Source: an uncultured Clostridium sp. (GTDB lineage Bacteria > Bacillota > Clostridia > TANB77 > CAG-508). Taken from it: 64,000 bases of DNA. Below the pieces are notes generated by a model that did not search any database, was not told where the DNA came from, and was given only the letters and a program-made list of their open reading frames with translations. Positions within the stretch are counted from its first letter, which is position 1, and each line of letters starts with the position of its first letter. The stretch is taken from the NCBI GenBank assembly GCA_900553695.1, contig USEM01000001.1, positions 24,822 to 88,821 of the forward strand. The letters are read 5' to 3'. A program made the position numbers and the translations under genes. Positions 29,248 through 38,590 of the stretch are shown here, in pieces.

Positions 29248-30012
29248 TTATGTAGTTTTTTCTCTTGCTTTTACTATAACCCTATCGTCATTGCTTGCAT
29301 TTGTACAAGTTATTAAGGTTATTTCCCTTCTACCTTCTGTTTGCTGAGATGTACATGATGTATCAGTATTTTTAACAATAAACTTATCATACACCTCATA
29401 TTGTACAACTTCCCCAAAAGTATCTGTTATTTGTATTATATCTCCATTTTCAAGACGAGGAACTTTGCTAAAGAATTGTGAATTTCTGTAGTTATGCCCT
29501 ACTATGCAAAAGTTTCCCACTTCATTTGGATTTGCTCCATGAAATTTTACTGGTGCAATTTTAAGTAATGTATCAAAATTTTCAGTATCACTAGCAAGGA
29601 TTGGGTAATGGCAATCAATTGTAGGTATATCTATCTGTCCAATAGTATAATATTCTGTTCCGTCTCTTGCTGTTACTTTTTGTTCTTCAGGAATGGCTAT
29701 TTCCCTTTCTACCATTACTTTTTCTATTTCAGTTGAATCCAACAATCTATTAGAATCACCTTCATGTCCATTTAAAACAAGTACAACTGCTTGTTCCTCA
29801 ACAATTATTCTTTCTGGCTGAACTTGCATTGCCCCTAGTATTTCCCTAGAAACGGCTTCGCTTTTATTTCTGTCATAAGCAGAGCAAATTCCATATGTAG
29901 ACAATCCAATAAGCGCAAAAACAGATAAAAAGAATTCTATTTTAAATAGTTTCTTTTTTTTCTTCATTCCGGGTGTTACATATAGTTTTTGAGATACTAA
30001 TATTTGATTCAT
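29248..30012 (-). CDS. Sortase (LPXTG-type transpeptidase family, class uncertain)
   Basis: 254 residues: membrane helix at about 25-44, a linker, then the sortase beta-barrel from 118. H173 (FCIVGHNY), C236 (ITLITC) and R244 (NDDRVIV) form the catalytic triad. It lacks the features of class A or B with certainty; class D/E-like is possible. It joins surface proteins to the wall or to one another. It lies upstream of the two giant secreted proteins, the likely clients, though neither ends in a standard LPXTG. Start ATG 30012 follows a GGCAGG-type ribosome site. Confidence 0.88.
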   Translation of the reverse strand: MNQILVSQKLYVTPGMKKKKKLFKIEFFLSVFALIGLSTYGICSAYDRNKSEAVSREILGAMQVQPERIIVEEQAVVLVLNGHEGDSNRLLDSTEIEKVMVEREIAIPEEQKVTARDGTEYYTIGQIDIPTIDCHYPILASDTENFDTLLKIAPVKFHGANPNEVGNFCIVGHNYRNSQFFSKVPRLENGDIIQITDTFGEVVQYEVYDKFIVKNTDTSCTSQQTEGRREITLITCTNASNDDRVIVKAREKTT

Positions 30013-30057
30013 TTTTACCTGCCTTTCTTTTTTTTAATATTTTCCTTTTCTATTGTA

Positions 30058-30930
30058 TCACATTTCTTTTATTTTTTCAACTACTTTGTCAATACTTTCT
30101 TTAGGAGTTGATGCTCCTGCCATAATTCCTATTCTTACGGAAGGTTCATTTTCACGGTTTTCTTTTTCTGCTACGATTTGTTTTTTGTTAAGTTCACTTG
30201 CTGTTTCTACAAATAATACATTATTACAATACTTCTTTGCAAGTTCATATAATTTGTTTGAATTTGAGCTATGCTTTCCTCCAACAATTATCATTATATC
30301 AACATCTTTAGCCATTTGTTCAGTTTCTTCTTGTCTCATTTTTGTTGCATTACAAATTGTGTTTATTATTTCAATGCTTGGAATTTCTTTTTGTAGTTTT
30401 TCTGCTATTTTTTCAAATTTTTCTAAGCTATATGTTGTTTGTGATATTAATAAAACATTGTTTAGTTTTGATTTTTTAAATTCATCTATTGCTTTTTCTA
30501 TGTTTTCTTCATCTTCTAATATGTAATAGTGGTCTCCACAAAAACTTGCTGTTCCAAGCATTTCCGGGTGGTTTTCATCACCTGTTAAGATTATATAAAA
30601 ACCTTTTTTAGCATATTCTTCCGCAATATTATGTATGTGTAAGACCTTTGGACATGTTAAATCTATTAAATCAATTTTTATATTTTCTGCTTGTTTATAT
30701 GTTTTCTTTTCTACACCATGTGATCTTATAACTGTTTTTCCTTTAGCTTCTGTAATATTATCTATAAAATGCATTCCTTTTTGTGTAAGCCTTTCGGTAA
30801 CTTGTTTGTTATGTACTAATTCTCCTAAGCAATATATTTCTTCATTTTGTTCTAATGCTTCTTCTGCCTTGGTTACAGCATTCTTTACACCAAAGCAAAA
30901 TCCTGCAGTTTTACCAATTATAATTTCCAT
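30058..30930 (-). CDS. ispH: IspH, 4-hydroxy-3-methylbut-2-enyl diphosphate reductase
   Basis: 290 residues, normal length without the S1-domain fusion of some Clostridia. Cluster cysteines C12 (GFCFGVKNAV), C93 (LTCPKV) and C193 (TICNATKMRQEE), with conserved H41, H71 (SHG) and H121. Last step of the MEP isoprenoid pathway, giving IPP and DMAPP with a 4Fe-4S cluster. It lies 16 bases after ispG, the preceding step, in the same operon. Confidence 0.95.
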   Translation of the reverse strand: MEIIIGKTAGFCFGVKNAVTKAEEALEQNEEIYCLGELVHNKQVTERLTQKGMHFIDNITEAKGKTVIRSHGVEKKTYKQAENIKIDLIDLTCPKVLHIHNIAEEYAKKGFYIILTGDENHPEMLGTASFCGDHYYILEDEENIEKAIDEFKKSKLNNVLLISQTTYSLEKFEKIAEKLQKEIPSIEIINTICNATKMRQEETEQMAKDVDIMIIVGGKHSSNSNKLYELAKKYCNNVLFVETASELNKKQIVAEKENRENEPSVRIGIMAGASTPKESIDKVVEKIKEM

Positions 30931-30946
30931 TTTTTACCTCTCTTAA

Positions 30947-32008
30947 TTATAGTTTTAATATTTCTTCTTTTAGAACTTTAACAATTTCTTCTTGTTTTAC
31001 TTTTCTTATAATCTCACCTTTTTTAAATAGAAGCCCTTCTTTTACTCCTCCTGCTATGCCTATATCTGCGTGTTTTGCTTCTTCTGGGCCATTTACTCCA
31101 CAGCCCATTACTGCTACCGTAATATTTTTGTGTATAGTTTGCAAGAAATCCTCTATTTCATTTGCAATTGGAATTAAATCATATTGTATTCTTCCACATG
31201 TTGGGCAAGCAATTAGTGTTGGAGATTCATATAATTTGCAATCTTTTAATATTTCCTTTGCAACTTTTATTTCTTTTACTGGATCTGCAGATAGTGATAC
31301 TCTCATTGTATCTCCTATGTCTTCTCTTAACAATGTTCCTAAGCCTATACTAGAACTTACTGTTCCACTAAATTCAGTTCCAGCATGTGTTACGCCTAAA
31401 TGCAAAGGATATTTTATTGTATTTGCAGCTTCTTCGTAGCTTTCTATACATAAGTTTAAGTCTGATGCCTTTAAAGATAGTGCTATATCATAAAAATCCA
31501 AATCTTCTAAGATTCTTATATGTCTTAGCCCACTTTCTACCATTCCTTTTGCAGTAGGCTTTCCACCATTTTTTTGCAAGATATCTTTTGGCATTGAACC
31601 ACTGTTCACACCAATTCTTATTGGAATTTTCCTTTCCTTACATGCATCTACAACTTGTTTTACTCTATCTATTGAGCCTATATTACCTGGGTTAATTCTT
31701 ATTTTATCAACTCCAGCTTTTGCAGCTTCTAGGGCTATTCTATAATTAAAATGTATATCAGAAACTATTGGAATGTGTATTTGTTTTTTTATTTTCTTTA
31801 TAGCCTTTGCATCTTCTTCATCCAAACATGCAACTCTAATAATTTCACAGCCAGCTTCTTCTAATTTTAAAATTTGCTCTACTGTTCTTTCCACGTCCTT
31901 TGTTTTTGTATTTGTCATAGATTGTATTACAACCTTGTTTTGTCCACCAATTTGAACTCCACCTACAAATATTTTTCTTGTTTCATTTCTCTTTAACATT
32001 TCATTCAC
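30947..32008 (-). CDS. ispG: IspG, 4-hydroxy-3-methylbut-2-en-1-yl diphosphate synthase
   Basis: 353 residues. N-terminal TIM-barrel with QSMTNTKTKDVERTV and VSDIHFNYRIAL, C-terminal domain with cluster ligands in ACPTCGRIQYDL and VMGCGVNGPEEA. Converts the cyclodiphosphate MEcPP to HMBPP, the substrate of IspH next door. Paired isoprenoid genes are typical of Clostridia. Start ATG 32008 follows an AAAGGTGAA site. Confidence 0.95.
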   Translation of the reverse strand: MNEMLKRNETRKIFVGGVQIGGQNKVVIQSMTNTKTKDVERTVEQILKLEEAGCEIIRVACLDEEDAKAIKKIKKQIHIPIVSDIHFNYRIALEAAKAGVDKIRINPGNIGSIDRVKQVVDACKERKIPIRIGVNSGSMPKDILQKNGGKPTAKGMVESGLRHIRILEDLDFYDIALSLKASDLNLCIESYEEAANTIKYPLHLGVTHAGTEFSGTVSSSIGLGTLLREDIGDTMRVSLSADPVKEIKVAKEILKDCKLYESPTLIACPTCGRIQYDLIPIANEIEDFLQTIHKNITVAVMGCGVNGPEEAKHADIGIAGGVKEGLLFKKGEIIRKVKQEEIVKVLKEEILKL

Positions 32009-32057
32009 CTTTTAAGTTTTTTCTTTTTATTATTCAGACTTTAATTAATAATTCTCA

Positions 32058-32184
32058 AGTAGCCAAACGCAGGAGTTTTGTATTTAGAGAAAATCGAAGA
32101 CCCCCGAAAAGCTTCTTTAGGCGTCGCAAACGTGGGTTCGATTTTAAATAAATACCAAAAGCTCAAGGCGAGATTTGGCGAACT
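32058..32184. repeat. Long imperfect hairpin element of higher GC, MITE- or REP-like
   Basis: About 127 bases that fold into one extended stem: GTATTTA-GAG-AAAATCGAA (32080-32098) pairs with TTCGATTTT-AAA-TAAATAC (32137-32155). The outer parts GAGTTTTG/CAAAAgCTC and AGTaGCCAAACGC/GCG..TTTGGC..ACT extend it. The 38-base apical loop is GC-rich. Its composition stands out from both neighbours, and small ORFs run through both strands without ribosome sites. It lies in the gap between divergent ispG and the acidic-repeat protein. Confidence 0.55.
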
Positions 32185-32297
32185 TTTAAATAAATTCCTG
32201 AATACTAACATTTTATCATTAAAATTTCGCAAAATCAATTGTTTACTGCAAAATAACGTGATATAATAGTACTAGTTGGAAATTTATGGAGGTAACT

Positions 32298-34094
32298 ATG
32301 AGCGATAGTGTTGTTGAAATAGACAAACTAACAGATGAAGCAAAAAACAAACTAAGAGATTTTGATGAATTAGAAGCATACTTTTTACTTTGTGAAATAT
32401 TTTCTAATGCTCAAACCACAAAAGATTATGCTAGGTTTCAATCAGACCTTGCTGAGTGGAAAAAGCGTTATCCTATAGATTTGTTTAGTGATGAATTAAA
32501 AAGAAAAATTAAATATATGCTTAGCAAAGAATTTATTGAAACTGTTTTAAAGGATTTTGCTGTGTTTGAGGCATTATCTAAAAAAGACCCTGCAAAAGGT
32601 TTAGAAAAGCTTCGTGATGTGCTAGACAAAGCTGAAAAACATAAAGACCCTAAACAGTTAGATAAAGACTTGGAAAATTTATATAAGGAATATCCATTAA
32701 ATTTTCTAAAGGAAAAATACCCTCACGTAGTTGGGCAGTTGCTTAGTAAATCTAATAGAACTAGGATTTTAGAAAAGTTTGATTCTAGCCTTGCTTATAA
32801 GGAACTTTCTTCTATTGTTGAGCATCCTGAAAAGTTCAAAGATGAAGCTGAGTTCAAATCTACTATTGAAGAATGGCAAAAATTATACCCAACTCAAGAT
32901 TTTAATGATGATTTTAAAGCAAACGTGGATAGTAAATTATCTAATGCGTTAGATGCTAAATTCCTAGCTGATAATTTTAGTAGTATTACAGAATTAGATT
33001 TAAATAATGGTCAAGTTATAACTATCGACCCTGTAAGTACTCCACTTATAGTACAAGATGCTTTACATGATTTCTTTAAAATTGCCGATAAAAATGCAGG
33101 AGACGTTAATGGTTTATTCAATTGGACTTGCAAATATAGTAAATACATTAACCTTTTAGATGATGACGCAAAATGTGCAATTGTAACAAGCCTTATGTCT
33201 AAGTTTGCTTATGATTTACCACCAGTTGGTACAAAATACAAAATGCCTAAAATGGATACCGATGCTAATGGATTATTATCTTTAAGCGAATATAATTCTA
33301 TTGATGACACTAAAAAGGAAGTTGTTATTCAGCTTTTAGGTATGCTTTCAACAGAGCAAGAATTAACACCTGAAGATAGATATAGATTAAATATCATTAA
33401 TGAAAATGTTACAAAAGCAAAGGCTATAAAACGAGCTAAAATTGAACCAAAACTTGAACTCTTTATGGAAAAATTTCCAGAAAGTAAATTAACAGCTTAT
33501 GAGTTAATTCACTTAGAGCCTGAAAAAAATGGTGAAACAGAAGTAACAATTCATGTTGATGAAAACATAAACGATGTAGCTGAGTCTAAGGATGATGTTG
33601 AAACAGAAATCAAGCCTGACATTAAACCTGAGGAAGAAACTGAAACAGAAGTTGTTCCTGATGTTAAACCTGAGGAAGAAGCTGAAACTGAAGTTATACC
33701 TGATGTTAAGCCTGAACAAGAATTTAAAGCAGAAATTGAGCCTGACATTAAACCTGAAAAAGAAACTGAAACTGAAGTTGTTCCTGATGTTAAATCTGAG
33801 GAAAAAGCTGAAGTTACACCGGATGTTAATCCTGAAGAAGAAGTTGAAATTGAGGAAGTTCCTGTTTTAGAACCGGAAAAGAGCCATGAGATTGAAATAA
33901 ATTCTGAGTCAGAGCAGGAAGAAGATTTTGATGAGCAAACTGCTCCTAATAATGAAACAGATTTAGAGCCAGATGTTGAACCTGAAGTAGCTCCAGAACT
34001 ACATTCTAGAAACCACAAAAAGGGAAGCACTTCTTCAAAAACTGCTGTAGAAAAAGGTGCAAAGTTTTCACTTGAAAGAGATGAAATGATATAA
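32298..34094 (+). CDS. Uncharacterised protein with Glu/Pro-rich C-terminal repeats
   Basis: 598 residues from ATG 32298 (GGAGG seven bases ahead). The first 400 residues are soluble and helical, with repeated short modules of the kind EFKSTIEEWQKLYPTQDFNDDF and DLAEWKKRYPIDLFSDEL, which look like an internal duplication. From about 440 there is a tract of roughly 11-residue acidic units around PDVKPEEE with variations, ending in a short basic tail. No signal peptide or membrane helix. I do not recognise the family. Ends in a strong terminator. Confidence 0.6.
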   Translation: MSDSVVEIDKLTDEAKNKLRDFDELEAYFLLCEIFSNAQTTKDYARFQSDLAEWKKRYPIDLFSDELKRKIKYMLSKEFIETVLKDFAVFEALSKKDPAKGLEKLRDVLDKAEKHKDPKQLDKDLENLYKEYPLNFLKEKYPHVVGQLLSKSNRTRILEKFDSSLAYKELSSIVEHPEKFKDEAEFKSTIEEWQKLYPTQDFNDDFKANVDSKLSNALDAKFLADNFSSITELDLNNGQVITIDPVSTPLIVQDALHDFFKIADKNAGDVNGLFNWTCKYSKYINLLDDDAKCAIVTSLMSKFAYDLPPVGTKYKMPKMDTDANGLLSLSEYNSIDDTKKEVVIQLLGMLSTEQELTPEDRYRLNIINENVTKAKAIKRAKIEPKLELFMEKFPESKLTAYELIHLEPEKNGETEVTIHVDENINDVAESKDDVETEIKPDIKPEEETETEVVPDVKPEEEAETEVIPDVKPEQEFKAEIEPDIKPEKETETEVVPDVKSEEKAEVTPDVNPEEEVEIEEVPVLEPEKSHEIEINSESEQEEDFDEQTAPNNETDLEPDVEPEVAPELHSRNHKKGSTSSKTAVEKGAKFSLERDEMI

Positions 34095-34123
34095 AAAAAC
34101 AAGCGAAATCGCTTGTTTTTTAT
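34094..34123. terminator. Bidirectional terminator
   Basis: Stem AAACAAGCGA / TCGCTTGTTT with T-run, between the acidic-repeat gene and purB. Confidence 0.8.
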
Positions 34124-35557
34124 TATACTTCTAATACTACATTTACGTCTTTTATTAATTCTGCATATTTTTTTAAAACAGGTTTTACTTCTGCTTCTAA
34201 AAAATCTGTTACTTGATTTTTTGCTCTTCCACACAAGTTCTCTGGATTTAATATCTTAATTATCTCGTCTTTACTTAGTCCAAAGCTTGGGTCTTCTGCA
34301 ATTCTCTCAACTAAATCATTTGGTTTGCCAAACTCTTTTACTTGCTTTCCTGCTGCCATTGAGTGAACTCTTATTTTCTCATGTAATTCTTGTCTATCTC
34401 CACCTTTTAATACAGCATTCATAAGTATCTCCTCTGTTCCCATAAATGGAAGTTCTTCCATTATATTTGCTCTTATTCTATTTTCGTAAACAACTATTCC
34501 TTCTGTAATATTACCATATATTTTTAATATTCCATCAACCGCTAGGAAACTTTCTGGTACACATATTCTCTTATTTGCTGAATCATCTAGTGTTCTTTCT
34601 AGCCATTGTGTTGCTGTTGTTATTTTTGTATCATTGCTTAATGCTATAACATGTCTTGAAAGTGAATTAATTCTTTCACTCCTCATTGGGTTTCTTTTAT
34701 ATGCCATTGCTGATGAGCCTATTTGCTTGCTTTCAAATGGTTCTTCAAGTTCTTTTTCATGTTGCAAAAGTCTCATATCATTTGCAAATTTCGAACAGCT
34801 TTCTGCTATTCCTGCTAAGCAGTTTAATACTCTAGAATCTACCTTTCTTGTATATGTTTGTCCGTGATACTGTAAAAGTTTTTTCAAAGCCCATTTTTTC
34901 TGCAATTTTTCCATCTATTTGTTTTACTTTTTCTTCATCTTTAAATAGTTTCATAAAGCTCTCACTTGTTCCTGTTGTTCCTTTAGAACCAAGTAGTTTT
35001 AGGTTTTTCTCCACAAATTCTAGTTCTGTTAAATCTTCTAGTAAATCTTGTAACCAAAGTGTTGCTCTTTTTCCAACTGTTGTTAATTGCGCTGGTTGAA
35101 AATGTGTATAACCAAGGCATGGTACAGCTTTGTATTTATCTGCAAATTTTGCAAGGTTACTTATAACTTTTACAAGTTTTTGCTTTATTAGCTCTAAACC
35201 TTGTCTCATCATAATTATATCTGTGTTATCTGTAACATAGCAAGATGTTGCTCCTAAGTGAATTATTGGCTTTGCTTTTGGGCATTTTTCACCAAATTCA
35301 TATATGTGTGCCATTACATCATGTCTACATTCTTTTTCTCTTTTAGCAACTACATCAAAATCTATGTTATTTACATTTGCTTTCATTTCATTTATTTGTT
35401 CATCTGTAATATCTAAACCAAGCTCTTTTTCTGTTTCTGCTAAGGCAACCCATAACTTTCTCCAAGTTGAATATTTTGTACTGTTTGACCAAAGACTGCT
35501 CATTTCTTTACTTGCATATCTACCACTAAGTGGCGTTACATAGATATCATTTTCCAT
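34123..35557 (-). CDS. purB: PurB, adenylosuccinate lyase, completed by +1 recoding at CGGA
   Basis: The ATG at 35557 is preferred (AGAGGA eight bases ahead; the ATG at 35575 has none). Codons 1-231 give the N-terminal lyase domain with KCPKAKPIIHLGATSCYVTD and YTHFQPAQLTT. CGG at 34864 (TCA CGG ACA) meets a stop nine codons on in frame 0; +1 gives GQTYTRKVDSRVL, the exact family motif, then IGSSAMAYKRNPMRSER with the mobile catalytic loop, for 477 residues. Makes AMP and an AICAR intermediate by removing fumarate. Both parts are under full conservation, so it is almost surely functional. Follows mreC by a few bases. Confidence 0.92.
34861..34864 (-). other. CGGA +1 recoding site in purB
   Basis: In-frame CGG-A after TCA at codon 232; restores Gly of the GQTYTRK motif. 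Confidence 0.92.
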
Positions 35558-35571
35558 TCTATCAAATCCTC

Positions 35572-36384
35572 TCATTTAATTATTACAAGCACTGTTTCTA
35601 TTTTTGAAAAGTCTACTGCTGGCTTTATTATTGCATACTTTTCTGTTACATTTTCTGCTTCTACAATTTCTATTAATTTCCCAATTTTTAGTCCTTTTGG
35701 ATATATTCCACCAATCCCAGATGTTTCAACATCATCATTTAATACTAAATCTGCATCTGCACTTATATATGTTGCTTTAAGTTCATTGCTTTTTCCTAGT
35801 TCCCCTTTTACTATTAAATTATCTCTTGATATACTCATTATTCCACTTATGCTACTTGATGGGTCTATTATTGGTTGCACCTTTGCTGTTGTTTCTGTGC
35901 TAGATATAACATAACCAACAACGCCATCTGCTGAAACTACTGGCATGTTTGATTCTACGCCTTCTCTTTTTCCTACATTTATTATTATTGTGCTATTTAA
36001 ATTTCCCCAATCTCTATCAATTATATACGCAGGCACAGTTGTGTATTTCGTATATTCATCTGATAAATTAGCATATTCCCTTAATGTCTTATTTTCTGCT
36101 TTTATTATTCCAAGCTCACTTAAGCTTTTATTTAATTCTTCATTTTGCTTTTTCAAGCTTTCGTTTTCAGTTTTTAAATTATTAATATCTTCAAAAAAAG
36201 TATTATTACCTGCAATTTTATTCTTTAGGTATGTTAAACCATTTTGAACTGGCATTACTAGCTTTTGTGCAATACCTTCAAGAAAAGAGAAATTTGAGGT
36301 ATCAATATTTGTTATAATAACAAGAACCGTTAGAAGACCAATTGTTATTATAATTCCTATAGCTCCACTATGTTTTTTTTGCAT
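35572..36384 (-). CDS. mreC: MreC rod shape-determining protein
   Basis: 270 residues: membrane helix at about 8-25, coiled coil at 65-100 (NNLKTENESLKKQNEELNKSL), then the two beta-barrels typical of MreC (YIIDRDWGNLNSTIIINVGKREGV, MPVVSADGVVGYV, GIGGIYPKGLKIGKL). Located outside the membrane, it links the MreB filament to the wall synthases. It lies 33 bases after mreB; mreD is missing from this operon and sits at the left end of the window. Confidence 0.93.
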   Translation of the reverse strand: MQKKHSGAIGIIITIGLLTVLVIITNIDTSNFSFLEGIAQKLVMPVQNGLTYLKNKIAGNNTFFEDINNLKTENESLKKQNEELNKSLSELGIIKAENKTLREYANLSDEYTKYTTVPAYIIDRDWGNLNSTIIINVGKREGVESNMPVVSADGVVGYVISSTETTAKVQPIIDPSSSISGIMSISRDNLIVKGELGKSNELKATYISADADLVLNDDVETSGIGGIYPKGLKIGKLIEIVEAENVTEKYAIIKPAVDFSKIETVLVIIK

Positions 36385-36417
36385 ATTATCCTCCCGAACA
36401 TTTTTTAGGATTTTAAA

Positions 36418-37449
36418 TTATCTTCTCTTTCTTGCGTTTATTAATACATCTCTTAGTTTTTCTAAGTCCGCTAATGTTTTTCCTGTTCCCTTTACTACAC
36501 ATTCTAAAGGGTCTTCTGCCACATAAACTGGCATTTCTATTTTTTGGCTTATTAATTTATCTAAGTTTCTAATTAAAGCTCCCCCGCCAGCTAATACAAC
36601 ACCTTTTTCAACGATATCTGCTGCAAGTTCTGGTGGTGTTTTTTCTAGTGTTATTTTTATTACATCTACAACTTCTGCAATTGAGTTTCTCATTGCTTCT
36701 TCTATTTGTGAAGATTTTACTATTGCTGTTCTTGGGTAACCTGTTTGTAAATCTCTTCCTTTAATTTCCATGCTAAGTTCTGTCATAAGTGGCAAAGCTG
36801 AACCAATTCCAATTTTTATTTCTTCAGCCGTTGTTTGACCTATTGCTAGTCCTAGTTCTTTTTTTATATAATTTATAATATCTTCATCTAGCTCATCTCC
36901 TGCTGTTCTTAGGGAATTGCTAACAACTATTCCTCCAAGTGAAATAACAGCAACCTCTGTTGTTCCACCACCAATATCTACAATTATATTACCTGTAGGT
37001 TCTGCTACATCAAGCCCTGCTCCAATTGCAGCAGCCATTGGTTCTTCAATTAAGAAAACTTCTTTTGCCCCTGCTCTTATAACAGATTCTTGAACCGCTC
37101 TTTCTTCAACTTCTGTAATACCTGAAGGTACACCTACAACAACTCTTGGTCTTCCTGCATTATATCTTTGGCAAACCTTTGCTACTAAATTTTTAAGCAT
37201 TAATTGTGTTGCAGTAAAGTCTGCTATAACGCCATCTTTGAGTGGCCTTATTGCATCTATTTCAGATGGTGTTCTTCCAAGCATTTCCTTTGCCTCATAA
37301 CCTGTTGCAATAATTTCTTCTGTTTTTTTATCAATTGCTACAACTGATGGCTCGTTTAAAACAATACCTTTTCCCTTTAAAATTACTAAAGTATTTGCTG
37401 TTCCTAGGTCAATTCCTATATCTTTTCCCTTAAGGCTAAACATTTTCAT
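36418..37449 (-). CDS. mreB: MreB actin-like cell shape protein
   Basis: 343 residues. Actin-fold nucleotide motifs: GIDLGTANTLV (phosphate 1), NIIVDIGGGTTEVAVISLGGI (phosphate 2) and GVVLAGGGALIRNLDKL (adenosine). Cytoplasmic filaments guide lateral wall synthesis, so the cell should be a rod. Follows radC and DUF4321, with mreC next. A run of MFSLKGKDIGIDLG at the start fits the membrane-binding N-terminus. Confidence 0.96.
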   Translation of the reverse strand: MKMFSLKGKDIGIDLGTANTLVILKGKGIVLNEPSVVAIDKKTEEIIATGYEAKEMLGRTPSEIDAIRPLKDGVIADFTATQLMLKNLVAKVCQRYNAGRPRVVVGVPSGITEVEERAVQESVIRAGAKEVFLIEEPMAAAIGAGLDVAEPTGNIIVDIGGGTTEVAVISLGGIVVSNSLRTAGDELDEDIINYIKKELGLAIGQTTAEEIKIGIGSALPLMTELSMEIKGRDLQTGYPRTAIVKSSQIEEAMRNSIAEVVDVIKITLEKTPPELAADIVEKGVVLAGGGALIRNLDKLISQKIEMPVYVAEDPLECVVKGTGKTLADLEKLRDVLINARKRR

Positions 37450-37479
37450 TTATATCCATTCCTTTCAAAAAACAAGAGA

Positions 37480-38166
37480 TTATTTTCTTTCTAACAGTAA
37501 ACTTTGATATAATCCATCTCCAATTATTATATGGTCTAAAAGTTGTATTCCCATTAATTGTGCCGCTTCATATATTCTATCTGTAACTTTATAATCTCCT
37601 TTGCTTGGCTTTGCATCTCCACTTGGATGATTATGTACTAAAATAATTTTTGGTGCTTGCATTTTTATCGCTTCAGCCAAAACATCTTTTGGCTCTATGT
37701 ATGCAAAATTTGAACCTCCAAATGAAACATCATATGTTTTTAAAACTTTATTTTTGCTGTTTAGTATTAATACCTTAACCTTTTCTTGTTTTTCATATCT
37801 AAGCTCTGGTATTAGCATATCTGCAACGTCCTTTGGTGTTTTTATAATAGGTTTCTTTTGATTAATTGGTCTTGCAATTCTTTTTGTAAGCTCACAAATT
37901 GCTTTAAGCTGAATTGCTTTAACTTTACCAATTCCCTTAATTTTCATAAATTCTTCTAAAGCTATTTCCTGTAAAAATCTTAAGTTTTCTTGCTCTGCCT
38001 GTTCATTTAATTTTAAAATATTTTGAGCTATTGAAACAGCCGATTGTTCCTTTGTACCTGTCTTAATTATTATTGCCAATAATTCAGCATTTGATAAACT
38101 TTCCGCCCCATAAATTTCCAATTTTTCATAGGGTCTTTCTGTTAAGGGTAATTCTTTAATTTTCAT
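37480..38166 (-). CDS. radC: RadC-family JAB/MPN domain protein
   Basis: 228 residues. N-terminal helix-hairpin-helix region (FMKIKGIGKVKAIQLKAICEL), then an MPN domain with VHNHPSGDAKPSKGD, in which H178, H180 and D184 are the zinc ligands, and upstream E in the core. The old DNA-repair name is not supported by later work; the reaction is unknown. Position just before mreB is the classic Firmicutes order. Confidence 0.93.
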   Translation of the reverse strand: MKIKELPLTERPYEKLEIYGAESLSNAELLAIIIKTGTKEQSAVSIAQNILKLNEQAEQENLRFLQEIALEEFMKIKGIGKVKAIQLKAICELTKRIARPINQKKPIIKTPKDVADMLIPELRYEKQEKVKVLILNSKNKVLKTYDVSFGGSNFAYIEPKDVLAEAIKMQAPKIILVHNHPSGDAKPSKGDYKVTDRIYEAAQLMGIQLLDHIIIGDGLYQSLLLERK

Positions 38167-38198
38167 ATAAAAATCCTTCCTTACCCTTTATTTTTCAT

Positions 38199-38456
38199 CT
38201 ACACTTTTCTATAAACAAATATTGCTATCGCCATTCCTATAATACTTGCTACATTCATCTTAAACCATAGTCCAAATGTAATTGTCATTACATGCAAATC
38301 TAGTTCGATTGGTGTTGTAAGCCCAAAGCTTTCCCCATAAGAAAGCCACCATAAGAAATCTACCTTAGAAGCAAGTTCTCCAAGTAAACCTCCAATAACT
38401 AGCCCTGCTAATAAAAAGACTAATAGTATCCATATATTTTTTTCTCTTGTTGCCAT
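38199..38456 (-). CDS. DUF4321 small membrane protein
   Basis: 85 residues, two hydrophobic segments (9-30 and 62-83) around a polar loop with LLGELASKVDFLWWLSYGESFGL, the DUF4321 pattern. It precedes radC-mreB in many Clostridia, so a link to shape or wall synthesis is inferred only from position. GGAGG lies ahead of ATG 38456. Confidence 0.8.
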   Translation of the reverse strand: MATREKNIWILLVFLLAGLVIGGLLGELASKVDFLWWLSYGESFGLTTPIELDLHVMTITFGLWFKMNVASIIGMAIAIFVYRKV

Positions 38457-38540
38457 AGTATTTCCTCCTTATGTTTGTTTTTACCTAAATATTATATATG
38501 CAAATGGCTTTTTTTTCAAGATGTATGCATAATTTTCAAT

Positions 38541-38584
38541 AAAAAAAACAAATTGCAAATTTGACTTTGCAATTTGTTTTTTAT
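38541..38584. terminator. Bidirectional terminator
   Basis: Stem ACAAATTGCAAA / TTTGCAATTTGT flanked by A and T runs. Nearly the same stem occurs at 48577-48607. Confidence 0.75.
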
Positions 38585-38590
38585 TGTTTT

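Noticed and set aside
32041..32266. Small ORFs on both strands between ispG and the acidic-repeat gene
   Set aside because: They arise from the palindromic hairpin element and have no ribosome sites.
33513..34234. Long ORFs on the opposite strand of the acidic repeat region
   Set aside because: Shadows caused by repetitive Glu/Pro codons; Ser- or Phe-rich low-complexity translations.
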